Of a DNA stretch of 32,888 bases, positions 5,926 through 13,300 are shown piece by piece. A program made the translations under genes and the position numbers. The stretch's first letter is position 1. Every line of letters starts with the position of its first letter. This stretch comes from a virus: IMG/VR virus record IMGVR_UViG_3300035191_000015, positions 1 through 32,888 of that record, one strand, 5' to 3'. A model generated the notes under the pieces. It saw only the letters and a program-made list of their open reading frames with translations. It did no database searches and was not told the DNA's origin.

Positions 5926-6368
5926 TTTCTTTCCCTTCTCCGAGGTAGAATGGCCTCGGACCTTCTTCCCGGAGCCCTCGAGTTGGCATTGGGCCGCTCG
6001 GGGGCTCCACCTTTTGAAAAGGGGTGTGCTGCCGGGAGCTGGTCAGTCGGATTTCTCTCATTCGGCCAGCGGATGTTTGGGTAGTCGGCGTAGTGGGGTG
6101 TTCCTTGTAGTCAAATCGGGTAGTCGAAGTTCCGGTTTTGGGGCATCCGCCCCCAAGAACCCCCCGGCCCTCGAGGAGCTCTTGAGGGGCGGACGCCTGA
6201 CACCCTGGACTCGAACCAGGGACAACATGATCCATTGTCATGTGCGCTACCCACTGCGCCAGTGTCGTTGTTTGGAACGTCAGAACCGATCCCGACTGAG
6301 CTGAATTTGTACCCCGCGCAGCTCCCCACGCGGCTCTCCCACCACAGCACACCGCAATCTTCACAGCG
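5926..6368 (-). other. 443-base structured non-coding stretch
   Basis: I see no convincing gene here on either strand. The region holds the tRNA-like cloverleaf at 6196-6268. There is a hairpin of CCGAGG and CCTCGG (5940-5959) directly before the exonuclease ribosome binding site. A 12-pair hairpin lies at 5971-6008 (one wobble pair on the plus strand, one mismatch on the minus strand). A GGGGC/GCCCC hairpin is near 6140-6153, and an imperfect palindrome centred on GAGCTC is at 6168-6188. The hexamer GTAGTC (plus strand) occurs at 6081, 6107 and 6120, spaced 26 and 13 bases. It is probably the leader and control region of the recombination operon. Confidence 0.6.
6196..6268 (-). tRNA. tRNA-like element, degenerate or non-decoding (anticodon position AUG)
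   Basis: The minus strand folds as a cloverleaf. A D-stem GCGC/GCGC encloses an eight-base loop with A14, G15, G18-G19 and A21. The anticodon stem is CATGA/TCATG and the variable loop TTGTC. The T-stem CCTGG/CCAGG encloses TTCGAGT, and U8 is present. The acceptor has five inner pairs (GACAC/GTGTC), but positions 1-72 and 2-71 do not pair. The anticodon loop CAATGGA has A, not U, at position 33, and would read as anticodon AUG. CCA is not encoded. The core is too complete for chance, yet the anomalies argue against a normal decoding tRNA. Confidence 0.5.
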
Positions 6369-6668
6369 TCAGTCCTTGAAGTCGTCCATCACGGAGTCCT
6401 GGACCTCGATCTGCGTGTTCCAGTTCGCCTGTTGGATCGCGGCATCCACAAGGCGGAGCTGGCGAGCATGCCAGTCGTAACAGGCCGTAAGCTCGTTCGC
6501 AGGGATCTTCGGGACCTTGGCGACGATGTCGTCGTAGTCATCGGACACCTTTTTCCGTGTCATCACGACCTCGTGAAGCACCTCGTCCTTGACTCGTGCT
6601 AGGACGTTGACTTTCTCCTGCAATTCCTTCCGTCGCAGGAGGGCTTCGGCCAATAGGATCTTCTTCAT
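6369..6668 (-). CDS. DIP1984-like protein (99 aa)
   Basis: The start (KKILLAEALLRRKELQEKV) and the end (RQLRLVDAAIQQANWNTQIEV) match the pattern of DIP1984-family proteins (MKLAEAL..R..L ... LQ.TNW...), which are helical and of unknown function. This copy is shorter than the usual roughly 150 residues. The ATG at 6668 has GGAGGA upstream and overlaps the stop of the 39-residue gene as ATGA. Family assignment rests on motif recall only. Confidence 0.65.
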   Translation of the reverse strand: MKKILLAEALLRRKELQEKVNVLARVKDEVLHEVVMTRKKVSDDYDDIVAKVPKIPANELTACYDWHARQLRLVDAAIQQANWNTQIEVQDSVMDDFKD

Positions 6669-6784
6669 GCTTCCTCCTTTTCTTTTCTCCACCGGCCAGT
6701 CCACAGATACCGCTCAAGCGGTTTCGCGGCTAAATAGGCGGTGAGGGCCGCAAGAGCGACCACCGCCGCCAAGAACTCGATCAT
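6665..6784 (-). CDS. Short membrane peptide (39 aa)
   Basis: A 40-codon frame starts with ATG at 6784, preceded by a near-perfect GGAGGT that overlaps the regulator's TAG stop. It ends in a TGA that overlaps the next gene's ATG (ATGA). The product has a hydrophobic helix (about residues 3-20, IEFLAAVVALAALTAYLAA) and a basic tail (RWRKEKEEA). Signals at both ends and the exact fit between genes make it credible despite its length. The family is unknown. Confidence 0.65.
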   Translation of the reverse strand: MIEFLAAVVALAALTAYLAAKPLERYLWTGRWRKEKEEA

Positions 6785-6793
6785 TTGGACCTC

Positions 6794-6997
6794 CTACTCG
6801 ACCTGGTCTCCCCAGAGCTCCTCAACCGTTGTGTTGAAAAGGCGGGCAATCTTGATCCCGGTCAGAACATTGGTGCCAGTTACCCTTTTCTCGATGTTCC
6901 CGTACTGCCGGCGGGCAACACCGATGGCCTCCGCAACGTCCTTCTGAGTCATTTTTGCCAGCCTCCGCCTCCTCTCCAAAGGGTTAAGTTCTGCCAT
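6794..6997 (-). CDS. Cro/C1-type HTH regulator (67 aa)
   Basis: The protein is a single helix-turn-helix domain of the Xre/Cro/C1 type. MTQKDVAEAIGVARRQYGNIEKR is the recognition region, followed by IARLFNTTVEELWG, the usual last helices of the fold. It should bind DNA as a dimer and control the early or late switch. I chose the ATG at 6997; it lacks a clear ribosome binding site, and a TTG at 7033 would add 12 residues. The message may be leaderless. It is the first gene after the late-operon terminator. The clear absence of an oppositely oriented partner means a classic cI/cro divergent switch is not visible. Confidence 0.85.
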   Translation of the reverse strand: MAELNPLERRRRLAKMTQKDVAEAIGVARRQYGNIEKRVTGTNVLTGIKIARLFNTTVEELWGDQVE

Positions 6998-7013
6998 ACC
7001 GGAAAGAGTGGCA
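6992..7013. promoter_or_regulatory. Possible operator at the regulator start
   Basis: An inverted repeat TGCCA ... TGGCA with a 12-base centre spans the regulator's ATG. Its place would suit autoregulation by the adjacent HTH protein. The arms are short, and no good -10/-35 pair is evident, so this is only a candidate. Confidence 0.2.
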
Positions 7014-7038
7014 TGATTCCTTGCACAAATCAAGGCAT

Positions 7039-7066
7039 AAAAAGGCCCCGGTGGGCAGACCGGGGC
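7039..7066 (-). terminator. Rho-independent terminator closing the late operon
   Basis: On the minus strand GCCCCGGT and ACCGGGGC pair perfectly across a six-base loop (arms 7059-7066 and 7045-7052), followed by CC and five T residues (7043-7039). It lies 41 bases after the holin gene stop and just before the regulator gene, separating late from early transcription. Confidence 0.85.
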
Positions 7067-7106
7067 AGAGCCGCGAATGTGGAGAAAAGTAGAAGGAGGA
7101 GCCGAG

Positions 7107-7652
7107 TCAGCCCTTACCCGTACCGTTCATCAGGTAACGGGAGAAAGCCTCTGTCTTGTCCTTCGATCCTCGACTGGAGCCGAGGTAAAAGTAGAACCCC
7201 TGGAGGGCCATCGCCTGCGCCGTCGCCAGCACAAAGAACAGAATGTCCCTCTGTTGTTCCGCGAACGTGATACCGATCTTGTCGCCAAAGAGGATGACCA
7301 CCAGGACGAGCACCCATTGCATCCACCCCAAAATGGCGAGAACCGCGGGCATCTTGTCTTTGACCGCAATGTGGCGAGCTCGAGCGTCCGCAACGTCCTG
7401 GAGGTAAAGCTGGTCTTCGCGAATGCCGAGTTCGCGCATCTTCACCTTGAACTCAACCTCGGCATCCTTGAGGGCTTTGAGCGTGTCCATGTCCCCGGCT
7501 TCAATTGCCGCCTCGACCTCGGTGGTGCTTTTGCCGGTGGCCGCCTTGATGGCGGCGGCCGCAATCCCACCAAACGGCCCCCCGAGGGCCGTGGCGATCA
7601 TCGGAGCGATCCCGGTGAGCGTCTGGAACCACTTCTTGTCCTTGAGTGCCAT
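7107..7652 (-). CDS. 3TM holin (gene-transfer-agent type, 181 aa)
   Basis: The protein has a Gly/Ala-rich hydrophobic N-terminal stretch (about 14-40), a charged helical middle, and two clear membrane helices at about 101-123 and 134-157. It then carries GSSRGSKDKT (158-167), the characteristic tail motif of 3TM holins linked to gene-transfer-agent release. Such holins open the inner membrane so that the endolysin (9231-9593) can reach the wall. The ATG at 7652 overlaps the preceding stop as TGATG. It is the last gene before the terminator. Family assignment is by motif and topology. Confidence 0.78.
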   Translation of the reverse strand: MALKDKKWFQTLTGIAPMIATALGGPFGGIAAAAIKAATGKSTTEVEAAIEAGDMDTLKALKDAEVEFKVKMRELGIREDQLYLQDVADARARHIAVKDKMPAVLAILGWMQWVLVLVVILFGDKIGITFAEQQRDILFFVLATAQAMALQGFYFYLGSSRGSKDKTEAFSRYLMNGTGKG

Positions 7653-7879
7653 CAGAACAGCCCCACGAACTCCCGGATGGCCCAGAGGGAACCCATGACC
7701 AGGAACCCGCCGCCGACGCCGGCCCAGAACCACCGCTTGGCCTTGGTTTCGGTGACGTCGAGGTAGATGCGGACCATCTGTGGGTTGTTGAACAGGGCCT
7801 TGGCCTCAGGGCCGAAGTTGGTGTGCTGCGCCCAGGCCGCCTTTGCCTTGTGTTCCGCTTCTCTGAAAAAGCTCGCCAT
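7652..7879 (-). CDS. Small membrane protein in the lysis region (75 aa)
   Basis: A cytoplasmic-looking N-terminal half (FFREAEHKAKAAWAQHTNFGPE) is followed by one membrane helix near the C-terminus (about residues 51-73, WFWAGVGGGFLVMGSLWAI). Two adjacent ATG codons (7882 and 7879) are possible; GGAG is four or seven bases upstream. The second overlaps the previous stop as TGATG. Lying directly before the holin, it may be a holin partner or antiholin, but I do not recognise a family. Confidence 0.65.
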   Translation of the reverse strand: MASFFREAEHKAKAAWAQHTNFGPEAKALFNNPQMVRIYLDVTETKAKRWFWAGVGGGFLVMGSLWAIREFVGLF

Positions 7880-8106
7880 CATTCTTCTCCAATCTCGTTG
7901 CTCCCGCAGGCACGGCACTTCATTGCACCCTTGTAGCCGGGAAGCGACTCATACCGTGTTCCACAGTGAGCGCATTTGTAATACCGAGCGCCGAACAGGA
8001 GCTCGTCCTGCTGGCCGTCGTGCCTGTCTGGTGTTGCGGACAACCGCATGACCGTGCGGGAGATTTGAGTGAAGTTCCCCGTGCCACGCATCCCGAACAC
8101 CGCCAT
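7879..8106 (-). CDS. Zinc-ribbon protein with capsid-protein-like N-terminus (75 aa)
   Basis: The C-terminal half is a zinc ribbon: CAHC and CRAC separated by 16 residues, with aromatic and glycine residues in the usual places. The first 12 residues, MAVFGMRGTGNF, match the first 12 of the major capsid protein (MAVFGMRGSGDW) at nine positions, and the other three are conservative changes. The codons differ at many third positions, so this is protein-level similarity. The ATG at 8106 overlaps the previous stop as TGATG, which fixes the start. A role in contact with the capsid or a shared partner is possible; the function is unknown. Confidence 0.75.
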   Translation of the reverse strand: MAVFGMRGTGNFTQISRTVMRLSATPDRHDGQQDELLFGARYYKCAHCGTRYESLPGYKGAMKCRACGSNEIGEE

Positions 8107-8783
8107 CAGGTCGGGTCCGGCTGCGACCACGGCGGCGGGCCGCTGATCGGTGTGGACGGTCCCCACCCTCCGGCGACGTTCTCCTCACCCATCTTCTGGT
8201 AGAGCTCGCGGAGCTCGGTCGAGACAGCTTCCACCCACGGCCAGTAGTAGCGTGTGTGACGCTTACTCGGCGGCACCGGCTCCATGACTGTGTAGCACCG
8301 CTTCTCGAGCCACCGGGCCATCCGCTGCGTGATCTTCACGCACTCTGCCGGGGTGACCTTGCCCATCGGGGACTCCTGGTGATCGTTGGCCTCCTGGCGG
8401 TAGGCGTTGACCATGTAGCGCCAGACGAGGTCGAGGTTGGAGAATCCGTCCTGGATGCTTTCGGGGGAATAGTTGGCCGGAGGCGGGAGGTACATGGCGT
8501 ATTGCGCGTCCTTCCCGTACTCCTCGGCTTTCTTCTCCAGCTCCTCCGCCCACCAGCGCCAGTTGTACTCGCTCGAAATGAACGGCTCGAACCCGGCGTC
8601 GAGCAGGGCGGTGATGACGTGGGCGCAGTCGGAGTAGAACGTGCCACGGTGGTAGATCATGCGTCGGGCGGAGATTCGCTCACCGAGGGTGGCGAGAATG
8701 CCCTCCATCAGTCCGCATCCACCGGCCCACGCATAGAAATAATCCGGGATCGGGGCAATCGTGTCGTTTCGATCGTCAGGCAT
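8106..8783 (-). CDS. Hypothetical protein (225 aa)
   Basis: I do not recognise this protein. It is soluble, rich in Trp and Tyr, with several predicted helices (for example WWAEELEKKAEEYG and ECVKITQRMARWLEKRC) and a Pro/Gly-rich C-terminus. The ATG at 8783 has GGGAGGA at seven bases; longer in-frame versions lack a signal and would overlap the previous gene. It lies among lysis and accessory genes in the late operon, so late expression is likely. Confidence 0.65.
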   Translation of the reverse strand: MPDDRNDTIAPIPDYFYAWAGGCGLMEGILATLGERISARRMIYHRGTFYSDCAHVITALLDAGFEPFISSEYNWRWWAEELEKKAEEYGKDAQYAMYLPPPANYSPESIQDGFSNLDLVWRYMVNAYRQEANDHQESPMGKVTPAECVKITQRMARWLEKRCYTVMEPVPPSKRHTRYYWPWVEAVSTELRELYQKMGEENVAGGWGPSTPISGPPPWSQPDPT

Positions 8784-8802
8784 GTTCGGTCCTCCCTCTT
8801 GG

Positions 8803-9231
8803 TTACAGGGTTGATAATGGAGGTAGTGGGGTGGAGTCCCCTGTCCACGCGACGAGGTAATTTGTCCCCACCCCACCACCAGGTCTTTGCGGTTGGCATC
8901 GTTGAATCGGTGAAACCCACGTATCGGAGTAATTTGGATGCGGCTTGTTCTGCCAATCAAGCGAACCATCCTCGAAGCCGTCTTTCCAGATGGAGAATTC
9001 GTGGCGATACTTCACGTCTGACCAGATTTGATACTGACCGCATGGCACCAGGAGGGTCACCGCCAGCCCCCAGGCCACCGGCTCCCGCATGAGCTGCCCG
9101 TTGATCATGATCCGCCACTCCGCGTTGATCGGGATTCCTTCGCTTGCGATCATGTCTACGCTGACGTCCTGAGTGCAGCAAGGTTGGTAGGGAATGAGCT
9201 GCGCGAACAGGACGAACAGGAGAGCTTTCAT
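8803..9231 (-). CDS. Secreted protein of unknown function (142 aa)
   Basis: The N-terminus looks like a signal peptide (MKALLFVLFAQLIPYQPCC, cleavage or lipid attachment near residues 18-19), although the lipobox is not canonical. The remainder is beta-rich and contains two more cysteines, ending in a Pro/Gly-rich tail. The ATG at 9231 overlaps the endolysin stop as TGATG. Its position after the endolysin would suit an outer-membrane spanin or a superinfection-exclusion protein. Neither is supported by a recognised motif. Confidence 0.6.
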   Translation of the reverse strand: MKALLFVLFAQLIPYQPCCTQDVSVDMIASEGIPINAEWRIMINGQLMREPVAWGLAVTLLVPCGQYQIWSDVKYRHEFSIWKDGFEDGSLDWQNKPHPNYSDTWVSPIQRCQPQRPGGGVGTNYLVAWTGDSTPLPPLSTL

Positions 9232-9593
9232 CAGTACACCCAGATTCGAGGCTGCGGCAGGAAGGGGTCAAGATCGACATGCACGAAGGTCTTTGCAATC
9301 CCGACTCGCTCGAAGTCGAACCCAAGCGCGGCCTTCACAAAGCGGAACCGGAGCTCGGAATCGAGCACGGCCACGTCGGCGGCCGTGCCGCGCATGTGGG
9401 CTGAGTGGGGAACTCCACCAACCGCCTGATTGTGTTGGAGACAGCGGAGGCCGCTGTTGATTCTCAGGGGAACCCCGAGAACGTCTCGAATGCTTTGGAG
9501 CCGATCGACCAGGTCGATGCTCACGTCATCAAGCCCACATCCACAGTTGCATGCGAACTCGGAGCGACTGAAATTCTTGGTAAGGTCACCCAT
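9231..9593 (-). CDS. Endolysin, M15-type peptidase (120 aa)
   Basis: This small protein matches the M15 (VanY/D-Ala-D-Ala type) peptidase fold. The zinc ligands are H66 and D73 in SAHxxGxAAD and H105 in FVHVD; the entry NFSRSEFACNCG and the RINSGLR strand are typical. Such enzymes cut peptide cross-links in peptidoglycan. No signal peptide or membrane segment is present, so release depends on the holin. The start at 9593 overlaps the preceding stop as TAATG. At 120 residues it is a single-domain endolysin without a wall-binding module. Confidence 0.88.
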   Translation of the reverse strand: MGDLTKNFSRSEFACNCGCGLDDVSIDLVDRLQSIRDVLGVPLRINSGLRCLQHNQAVGGVPHSAHMRGTAADVAVLDSELRFRFVKAALGFDFERVGIAKTFVHVDLDPFLPQPRIWVY

Positions 9594-9853
9594 TATTCTC
9601 CGCCCCATCTTAAAATGGCGATGGCAACCATGATCAGCACGGGAATTGCCGAACCGATTATGCCCCAGATTCCGGCCCGGATGCTGAACTCTTTCGCCAA
9701 CAGCGCGTTCTTGAGTTTCAGTTCGTTCACCTCGGCATTCAACGTCTTTATGTCGTCCGCATGGCCCTCGAGCGTTCGTGCAGCGTAGTAGAACCATTGG
9801 GAGACGTCCTCGGGAGGGCCTCCCGGCAACTGCGGAGGCTGGTTAGCGGCCAT
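9593..9853 (-). CDS. XhlA-like membrane protein (86 aa)
   Basis: A short Pro-rich start leads to a heptad-containing helix (ADDIKTLNAEVNELKLKNALL, about 33-53). A single C-terminal membrane helix follows (about 62-82, IWGIIGSAIPVLIMVAIAIL), ending in RWGGE. This resembles XhlA-type haemolysin or holin-associated proteins, in which the coiled coil is cytoplasmic. The gene directly precedes and overlaps the endolysin gene. The ATG at 9853 overlaps the cupin stop by 11 bases. It may assist lysis; family assignment is tentative. Confidence 0.6.
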   Translation of the reverse strand: MAANQPPQLPGGPPEDVSQWFYYAARTLEGHADDIKTLNAEVNELKLKNALLAKEFSIRAGIWGIIGSAIPVLIMVAIAILRWGGE

Positions 9854-10301
9854 CCGGCATCTCGGGGATAGCCGGGACGGAAACGGCCACACACCACGTA
9901 TCCTCGAGCGCCGTTATACGGTGTTGGATTCCAGGCGAGATGAAGATGTGTTGCCCGGAACGAATGATTCTCACCTCGTTCCCGTCGCATTCGCATTTGA
10001 AGGCTCCCCGGTACACGATGATCCACTCGTTCTCGAGGTGTGAGTGAAGCCCCAAAACGCCCCCCTCAGGGACATGCGACTGCGCCACCGCCACCTCTTT
10101 CTCTATGTTGAGAAGGTTGTAAGCGGTGGCTTGGCTTCCGTCCTCCAGGTCGTATTTCGCGATGGACGGAGCCTCGGCGATTTTGTGGGTGAGCTCTTTG
10201 AGCTTCCCTAGGTATTTCGGATCGGATGGCAACTCGACCTCCTCGTAACTTGTGGTCAGACTCAGCATTTTGGAAATTGGTGGAATGCTGGCGGTGCTCA
10301 T
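9843..10301 (-). CDS. Cupin-domain protein (152 aa)
   Basis: The first cupin motif is clear: GGVLGLHSHLENEWIIVYRG, with H86, H88 and E92 as metal ligands and G99 closing. The second motif SPGIQH supplies H127. A single cupin barrel occupies about residues 70-145, after a 60-residue helical lead. Cupins bind a metal and act as enzymes, sensors or structural folds; the substrate cannot be guessed. The start overlaps the stop of the giant gene as ATGA, so it is expressed late. It may be a virion component or act on the host during late infection. Confidence 0.82.
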   Translation of the reverse strand: MSTASIPPISKMLSLTTSYEEVELPSDPKYLGKLKELTHKIAEAPSIAKYDLEDGSQATAYNLLNIEKEVAVAQSHVPEGGVLGLHSHLENEWIIVYRGAFKCECDGNEVRIIRSGQHIFISPGIQHRITALEDTWCVAVSVPAIPEMPDGR

Positions 10302-13300
10302 CGTTTGGATCTCCTTCCAAGGAGTGCCTCGTCCGCCTTCCTCATCTCCTCGATCATCTGTTCATCTTCTTTCCGGTTCACCCGACTGGCCGCCCTCTGC
10401 CACGGGTCACCGAAATACCTCCAACGCAATGTCTGAATGCGTGTCGTGAGCTTTTTGTGGCCCTTGTCGTCCTTGTAGGCCGGCTCGACACCAGAGGCGA
10501 GGAACCGAGCTTGTACCGCCCGATCGCTCATTGAAGGGTCACGTTTCAGGATCTCAAGGATCATTTTGTCTCGCTCGAGGGTCCGGGCCGACCGGATTTC
10601 CCTCTCGGCCATGATGGACTCCCAGATCTTCTCCTGCAAGCCGTAGTCCGACACTTTGATGAACCGCTTGAGCAGCTGGTTCAGGCCGGGGATGCGGGTG
10701 GCCCTCTCAAGCTCGCTACCTGGATCTCCCTGATTCTCGGTGTTGAAGTCGAACAGGACGTGGAGCCCGAGATTGTTCCAGGTGTGTTTCAGCATGTAGG
10801 AGCGCATTTCGCTGCGGTTCCCTGTCTTGAATACCGACTCTGGGATCACCGGGCGTCCTCGATAGAAGTCCTGCGGGTTCTGTCCGGTCGCGTACTGCCC
10901 CCATTGCCGCATGACGTCCACGTAGGGATTGAGGCTTCCGAGCCCGAACGGGAAGTTCTGATTGAAGGTGTGCCAGAAGTCTTGGAGAAAGTCTTCGCGA
11001 TCGGTGAGGGTCTTCCAGAAGATCGCGCCCAATGCCTGCGAGATGTGGTCCTCAGGGAACCTCAGATAGACGGCCTTGCCGTCTTTGGTGAGCCCGAGCG
11101 GAACAATCTGGTAATTCGCCTTGTCGTGGTCCGGGATGCGATCGAATACCGCCTTGAGTCCAGGGCCGAGCAACCCGGCAGCCCCAAAACCGAGCATCAT
11201 CTTGGGGAACAGGGTGTACCAGAAGATCTTCTGCGCGTAGACAGCCGGATCTTTATCGGCGGCCTCTGTGGACGTCCGTATGTCCTGCGCGGCCACGTTC
11301 GAGAACAGCCATACCGAGTTGTAGACCTTCTTGGCATCACCCCCGGCCATAATGTCCGGCGTCCCCACTGAACGCCTCGTCAAGCTCGCAATCTCCGGCA
11401 TGGTGAGGCCGAGCTCGTGGCGGTGTTCCTTGAGGTAGCGATACCCGGCAATCTTCACCACGCGCTCCGTGAGCTGGCCTGGATCGGACAGGAGGCGCGA
11501 AATGCGGTTGAGGGTGTTGTGGACCACGTTCTCGTGATCCTGTGGCTTGAGCCCGTACCGCTCGAGCAGGAGCCTCGACGCCTCCTCCTCTGTAATGTCG
11601 CCAGCTTTCCAGAACCGGAGGCCGGTCTGAATCAGAGCTCGATTCTTGAGCATCTCCCTCACAATCGGAGTGCGTGTGTCGCGGTAGACGTCCTTCCATG
11701 CGTCAGGAAGCGCCCGCCAGAGCTCGTAGGTGACCTGAGCCACCGGAGTGAGCGGATCGACCATGCGGATCTTCTTGCCGCCTGGGAGCGGGACCTCGAC
11801 GATTTTCCCGACCGGGAGCTTTTTCAGGAAGGCTTTCGTGTCGCGCTGAATGTTCCAGATCGGCCAGAACGGGTTGTGGTCAACCATGACCGCACGTAGA
11901 GCTCGTGTCGCCAACGCCCACTGACGGTGGAGCTGGCCGGACCCCTTCGGCGATTTCAGCCCTTTTGCAAAGTCCTTCGGGATGTACGCTCCCATCATCG
12001 TGCCGTGAGACAGCCACCGGACGAGCTCGTACTCCGCCCCGTCCACACCCCTTGCGTCCTGCGCCTGGAGATAATGCTTTCGGCCTCGAGCTCCACGCTT
12101 GAACTGACCGTCAATCACCTTCTCCGGGAAGAACTCACGGAGCCAAGCGATCGCCTCGCTCACCGCCTGGTTGCGGTGGGCCATGCGAAGCATCGCCACG
12201 TCCTTGAGCACCGTTTCCACGAGCGGGTTCCCAATTTCCTTGAGCGTCCCGACCTGCGGGTATACCCACCCGTCCGGCAGATCCTCGAGAAAGTCGATGA
12301 CCTGATAGGTCGAATAACCGTGTACGGAGTCCCGCATGTGTTTCAAAAGCGAAGGCTTCAACATCTTCGCTTCCTCAACCATGTTGAATAGCTGGTGCCT
12401 CATGCCGGCGAAGCCCTCGAGGGCCTGCATGATGACTTCCTGGTCCTCGACTGAGAACCGCTGTTTCAGCTTGTCGAGGGTCCGCTGCGCGTACTCACCA
12501 CTCAGGCCGAGGGGGTTCGCCTTGCTCGCACGGCCGCCGAGCTCCTCGTCAACGGCAGCTCGTTTCAACCCGAGCCAGCCGCCGAGCTCGACGTCCGACA
12601 TGATCTGGCGCACCGGGCCGAGCACCTCTGCGGTCCATAGGTCGAGGTACCAGGCGATGGCGCTGTTGTGGTAGAGCATCTCCTCCAGCTTGAACAGCGG
12701 GTCCTTGGCTGGATCGTATTTCCTGGCCTTTTTCAGCGCCCTCCGGGCGTTGTACCAACTCTGTTTCGACTCGAGCATTGTGTGGAGGATCGACTGCGCC
12801 AAATTGAGGCCCTCACGCCGTTTCGTGAGCTCCTGCATGCGCTTTTCCTCGCCCTTTGCCACCATCTCGAGGTATCGCTGAAGTCGGTGATCGTCGAGCA
12901 TGTCCCTGTCACTGGCAAGCTGCTGGAGATCCTGCCACGTCGCCTGAAACTCCGGTTTCGCGTCCATCCACCCGAGAAGCATGTCGTAGGTGGTCGGAGC
13001 CCTCTGCTTCACCAGGGCCGGGTCATTCAGGAAGGCCGAAATGACGTCCGCGTAGACCTCTTTGCCGTTCTTCCGGTACTTGAGGTAGGAGGCCGAGGGG
13101 TTGTCGCCGAGGGGTCGCCATTCTACCGAGAGGCCCCACGTCTCGTTCCAGATCTCCTCTTTGGTGACCAGGTCGCGCTTTTTCAGCTCCTCGTACAAGA
13201 GCTCGCGGAACCGCTGTTCCGGGTTGGTGAACTTGACGCGCTTCACCTTGATCTTCTTGCCGGTGTACTCGCGCACCGTTTTCCCGAACCGCTTGAGCTC

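Noticed and set aside
6085-6115. Possible sigma-70 promoter (TTGACT on the minus strand near 6113)
   Set aside because: The -35-like hexamer is good, but the only element at 16-17 bases is TACGCC or ACGCCG, too weak for a -10 box.
6301-6345. A second tRNA-like element right upstream of the cloverleaf
   Set aside because: A CCGCG/CGCGG hairpin (6314-6333) and GGTACAAATTC look superficially like anticodon and T arms, but no acceptor or D-arm can be formed.
5852-6364. Minus-strand 170-codon frame through the structured gap
   Set aside because: It runs through the tRNA-like fold and into the exonuclease gene in another frame, has no ribosome binding site, and its protein is Arg/Gly/Pro-rich without pattern.
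8803-8969. Possible frameshift joining the secreted protein and the 225-residue protein
   Set aside because: The downstream frame is open into this region, but the gene at 8783 has its own GGGAGGA and ATG. The secreted protein has its own stop 20 bases earlier, so two separate genes are simpler.
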